Assembly (NCBI RefSeq): GCF_900105835.1
Contig: NZ_LT629783.1
Span: 4,796,501-4,860,500, forward strand
Reading direction: 5' to 3'
Origin: Pseudomonas fragi
GTDB taxonomy: Bacteria > Pseudomonadota > Gammaproteobacteria > Pseudomonadales > Pseudomonadaceae
DNA length: 64,000 nucleotides
The notes beneath the pieces were generated by a model. That model worked only from the letters and a program-made list of their open reading frames with translations, had not been told where the DNA came from and ran no database searches. Positions 62,069 to 64,000 of the stretch are shown here, piece after piece. Each line of letters opens with the position of its first letter. Position 1 is the stretch's first letter. The translations under genes were made by a program, and so were the position numbers.

Positions 62069-62986
62069 ATGAGCAAAGGCTTAAAGGGCAAGCTGGTGCT
62101 GGCCATTTCTTCTCGGGCCCTGTTCGATTTGAGCGACAGCCATCAGGTGTACCTGACCCAGGGGATCGAGGCATACCGGCAATACCAGATTGAACATGAA
62201 GATGAAGTGCTGGCGCCGGGGGATGCCTTCGCGCTGGTGAAAAAACTCCTGAGTTTCAATGCCAGCCTTGGCCGCGAACGGGTAGAGGTGGTGCTGGTCT
62301 CGCGCAACAGCGCCGACACCGGGCTGCGAGTGTTCAATTCAATCCAGCATTACGGCCTGGGTATTTCCCGGGCCGCGTTCTCGGGCGGGCGCAACCCTCA
62401 CCCCTACCTCAATGCTTTTGGTTGTGATCTGTTCTTGTCGACCCATGCCGAAGATGTACGCAGTGCCCTGGATGCAGGTTTTGCCGCAGCGACTATTCTC
62501 TCGGGCGGCTCGCTGCGTGCCGAAAGCAATGAACTGCGCATTGCCTTTGACGGCGATGCGGTCCTGTTTTCCGATGAGTCGGAGCGGGTCTTCCAGTCAG
62601 GTGGCCTGGAGGCGTTTCAATCTCTTGAGCGCGAATCTGCGCGTAATCCGCTGCGCGGCGGACCGTTCAAGGGGTTTCTGGAGGCGTTGAATCTGCTGCA
62701 GCGTGAATTTCCTGATAACGCTTGCCCGATTCGTACCGCGCTGGTGACTGCGCGTTCGGCGCCGGCACATGAACGGGTGATCCGCACATTGCGCGACTGG
62801 GATATTCGTCTGGACGAGTCGCTGTTTCTTGGCGGGCTGGACAAATCGGCATTCCTGGAAGCCTTTGCTGCCGATGTGTTTTTTGATGACCAGGCCGGGC
62901 ATTGCGAGCGGGCGCGCCAGGTTGTGGCGACCGGGCATGTGCCTCACGGCATCAGCAATGAAGCTCGGGATTTAACCTGCGAATAA
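62069..62986 (+). CDS. 5'-nucleotidase (NT5C1-like)
   Basis: The 305-residue protein starts MSKGLKGKLVLAISSRALFDL and has the LVSRNSADTGLRVFNS and GRNPHPYLNAFGCDLFLS segments. A DGDAVLFSDESE motif near 160 and VFFDDQAGHCE near 286 follow. This matches the bacterial 5'-nucleotidase family related to cytosolic NT5C1, a HAD-type hydrolase. GGAGGCGAT precedes the ATG at 62069. An in-frame GTG at 62027 would overlap the thioredoxin gene and lacks a site. Confidence 0.9.
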   Translation: MSKGLKGKLVLAISSRALFDLSDSHQVYLTQGIEAYRQYQIEHEDEVLAPGDAFALVKKLLSFNASLGRERVEVVLVSRNSADTGLRVFNSIQHYGLGISRAAFSGGRNPHPYLNAFGCDLFLSTHAEDVRSALDAGFAAATILSGGSLRAESNELRIAFDGDAVLFSDESERVFQSGGLEAFQSLERESARNPLRGGPFKGFLEALNLLQREFPDNACPIRTALVTARSAPAHERVIRTLRDWDIRLDESLFLGGLDKSAFLEAFAADVFFDDQAGHCERARQVVATGHVPHGISNEARDLTCE

Positions 62987-63080
62987 GCCCTGCGGGCAAG
63001 TTGCCGAGCGGAGCCTCGTACTTGTTGCGGCGCTGCTAAGCTCAATTTACCTCGTCCATCGAAGCTGTCGGGAAGGTCGC

Positions 63081-63587
63081 ATGATCCGCTCAATCCTGTA
63101 CGCCACTGACCTGGGCATTTACGCGCCCGTTGTGATGCAGCACGCGCTGGGAATGGCCCGCAGCTTCAGCGCAGACCTGTTTGTGGTGCATGTGGTCGAG
63201 CCCATGGGGTTGTTTGCCGAGTCGGTCCTGCAGAGTTACCTCGATGAGCAGGCGTTGAGCGAGCTACACCAGCAGGGCATGAGCACCATGCTGTCCAATA
63301 TCGAGTTGCGCGTATTTGAGAGCCTGCGCGAAGAGCTGGCAGGGTGGGAGCAGGAGCTGGCCCTGATTCGCTCGGTCAAGGTGATTCAGGGGGAGCCTTC
63401 GCAAGTCATTCTGGAACAGTCGCAAAAGCTTTCGGTTGACCTGTTGATCCTGGGCAGCCATGCCCAGCCCGCGGGGGGCGAATCGCATTTGGGGCGCACG
63501 GCCGCCCGGGTTATCGAACTGGCTCAGATCCCGGTGTATTTGGTACCGCTGTTACAGCGTCGGCGCAGCGCTGATGTGCAAGGCTGA
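63081..63587 (+). CDS. Universal stress protein (UspA family)
   Basis: The 168-residue USP starts MIRSILYATDLG, has a long inserted helix (about 55-95) and the ATP-binding GSHAQPAGGESHLGRTAARVIELAQIPVYLVP region. The G-x2-G-x9-G-type motif (GSHAQPAGGESHLG) is present in modified form. It is cytoplasmic and stress-linked. The gap to cysB is AT-rich. Confidence 0.9.
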   Translation: MIRSILYATDLGIYAPVVMQHALGMARSFSADLFVVHVVEPMGLFAESVLQSYLDEQALSELHQQGMSTMLSNIELRVFESLREELAGWEQELALIRSVKVIQGEPSQVILEQSQKLSVDLLILGSHAQPAGGESHLGRTAARVIELAQIPVYLVPLLQRRRSADVQG

Positions 63588-63684
63588 TGAATCAAAAAAA
63601 ACGATAAAAAGTTCTAGATTTATTATTCCAACCTTCCATATAGTTATATATCGCCGCCGATACCTAGGCGCCTATCAGCTTTGA

Positions 63685-64000
<316 letters not shown>

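Overview
This window is a chromosomal segment of a fluorescent-type Pseudomonas. The reasons are the GC-rich genes with Pseudomonas-type products (OprI lipoprotein, CysB, YcgL/YcgN, PoxB, a KdpFABC-KdpDE set), their order, and many copies of the Pseudomonas REP/BIME palindrome (arms GTGGGAGCGGGCTTGCTCGC and its complement). There is no phage, IS element, CRISPR array or rRNA. Both ends cut genes: dapA on the left and cysB on the right.

Layout. 1-3.1 kb: core genes dapA-bamC-MBL hydrolase-purC and a tRNA-Ser(CGA) with its own promoter and terminator. 3.1-11.9 kb: a Cache-GGDEF diguanylate cyclase, then accessory metabolism (NAD(P)-binding reductase, AraC regulator, SDR, YtcJ-type amidohydrolase, YcaC-like hydrolase) and an MscS channel fused to a cyclic-nucleotide domain. 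12-16.3 kb: an exported trio (alpha/beta hydrolase with a Cys nucleophile, cupin, carboxymuconolactone-decarboxylase-like protein) facing a LysR regulator, then a methionine aminopeptidase overlapping a ParD-like gene. 16.5-27.4 kb: poxB, a glutamine-synthetase-family gene, a methyltransferase, ampC, rnd-ycgL, a 2-hydroxyacid dehydrogenase, a nitroreductase, ycgN and an exported protein resembling an M61 peptidase without its zinc motif. 27.6-35.6 kb: complete kdpF-A-B-C-(BIME)-kdpD-E. 35.5-43.8 kb: patatin-like esterase, small lipoprotein, CHAD protein, thioesterase, chemoreceptor, tatD, MltF-like transglycosylase and DoxX.

44-52.6 kb holds a trans-4-hydroxy-L-proline catabolic cluster: permease, 4-hydroxyproline 2-epimerase, DapA-type deaminase, 2-oxoglutarate-semialdehyde dehydrogenase, DadA-like D-hydroxyproline dehydrogenase and a divergent PAS-AraC regulator. 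At its 3' edge is the most unusual structure of the window: about four tandem units of 204-233 bp. Each joins the 3' end of an upstream hypothetical gene, a BIME, and a frameshifted copy of the last ~20 codons of the dehydrogenase.

52.7-64 kb: greB, an ABC exporter pair (YbbAP type) divergent from tesA, an L,D-transpeptidase next to oprI, DAHP synthase, a PilZ protein, a thioredoxin-like protein with a 5'-nucleotidase, a universal stress protein and the start of cysB. I found no clearly new defence or mobile system. The best candidates for undescribed biology are the 44.3-45.1 kb tandem array, the Map/ParD-like pair with its palindromic upstream site, the zinc-motif-less M61-like protein and a structured leader at 43.83-43.99 kb.
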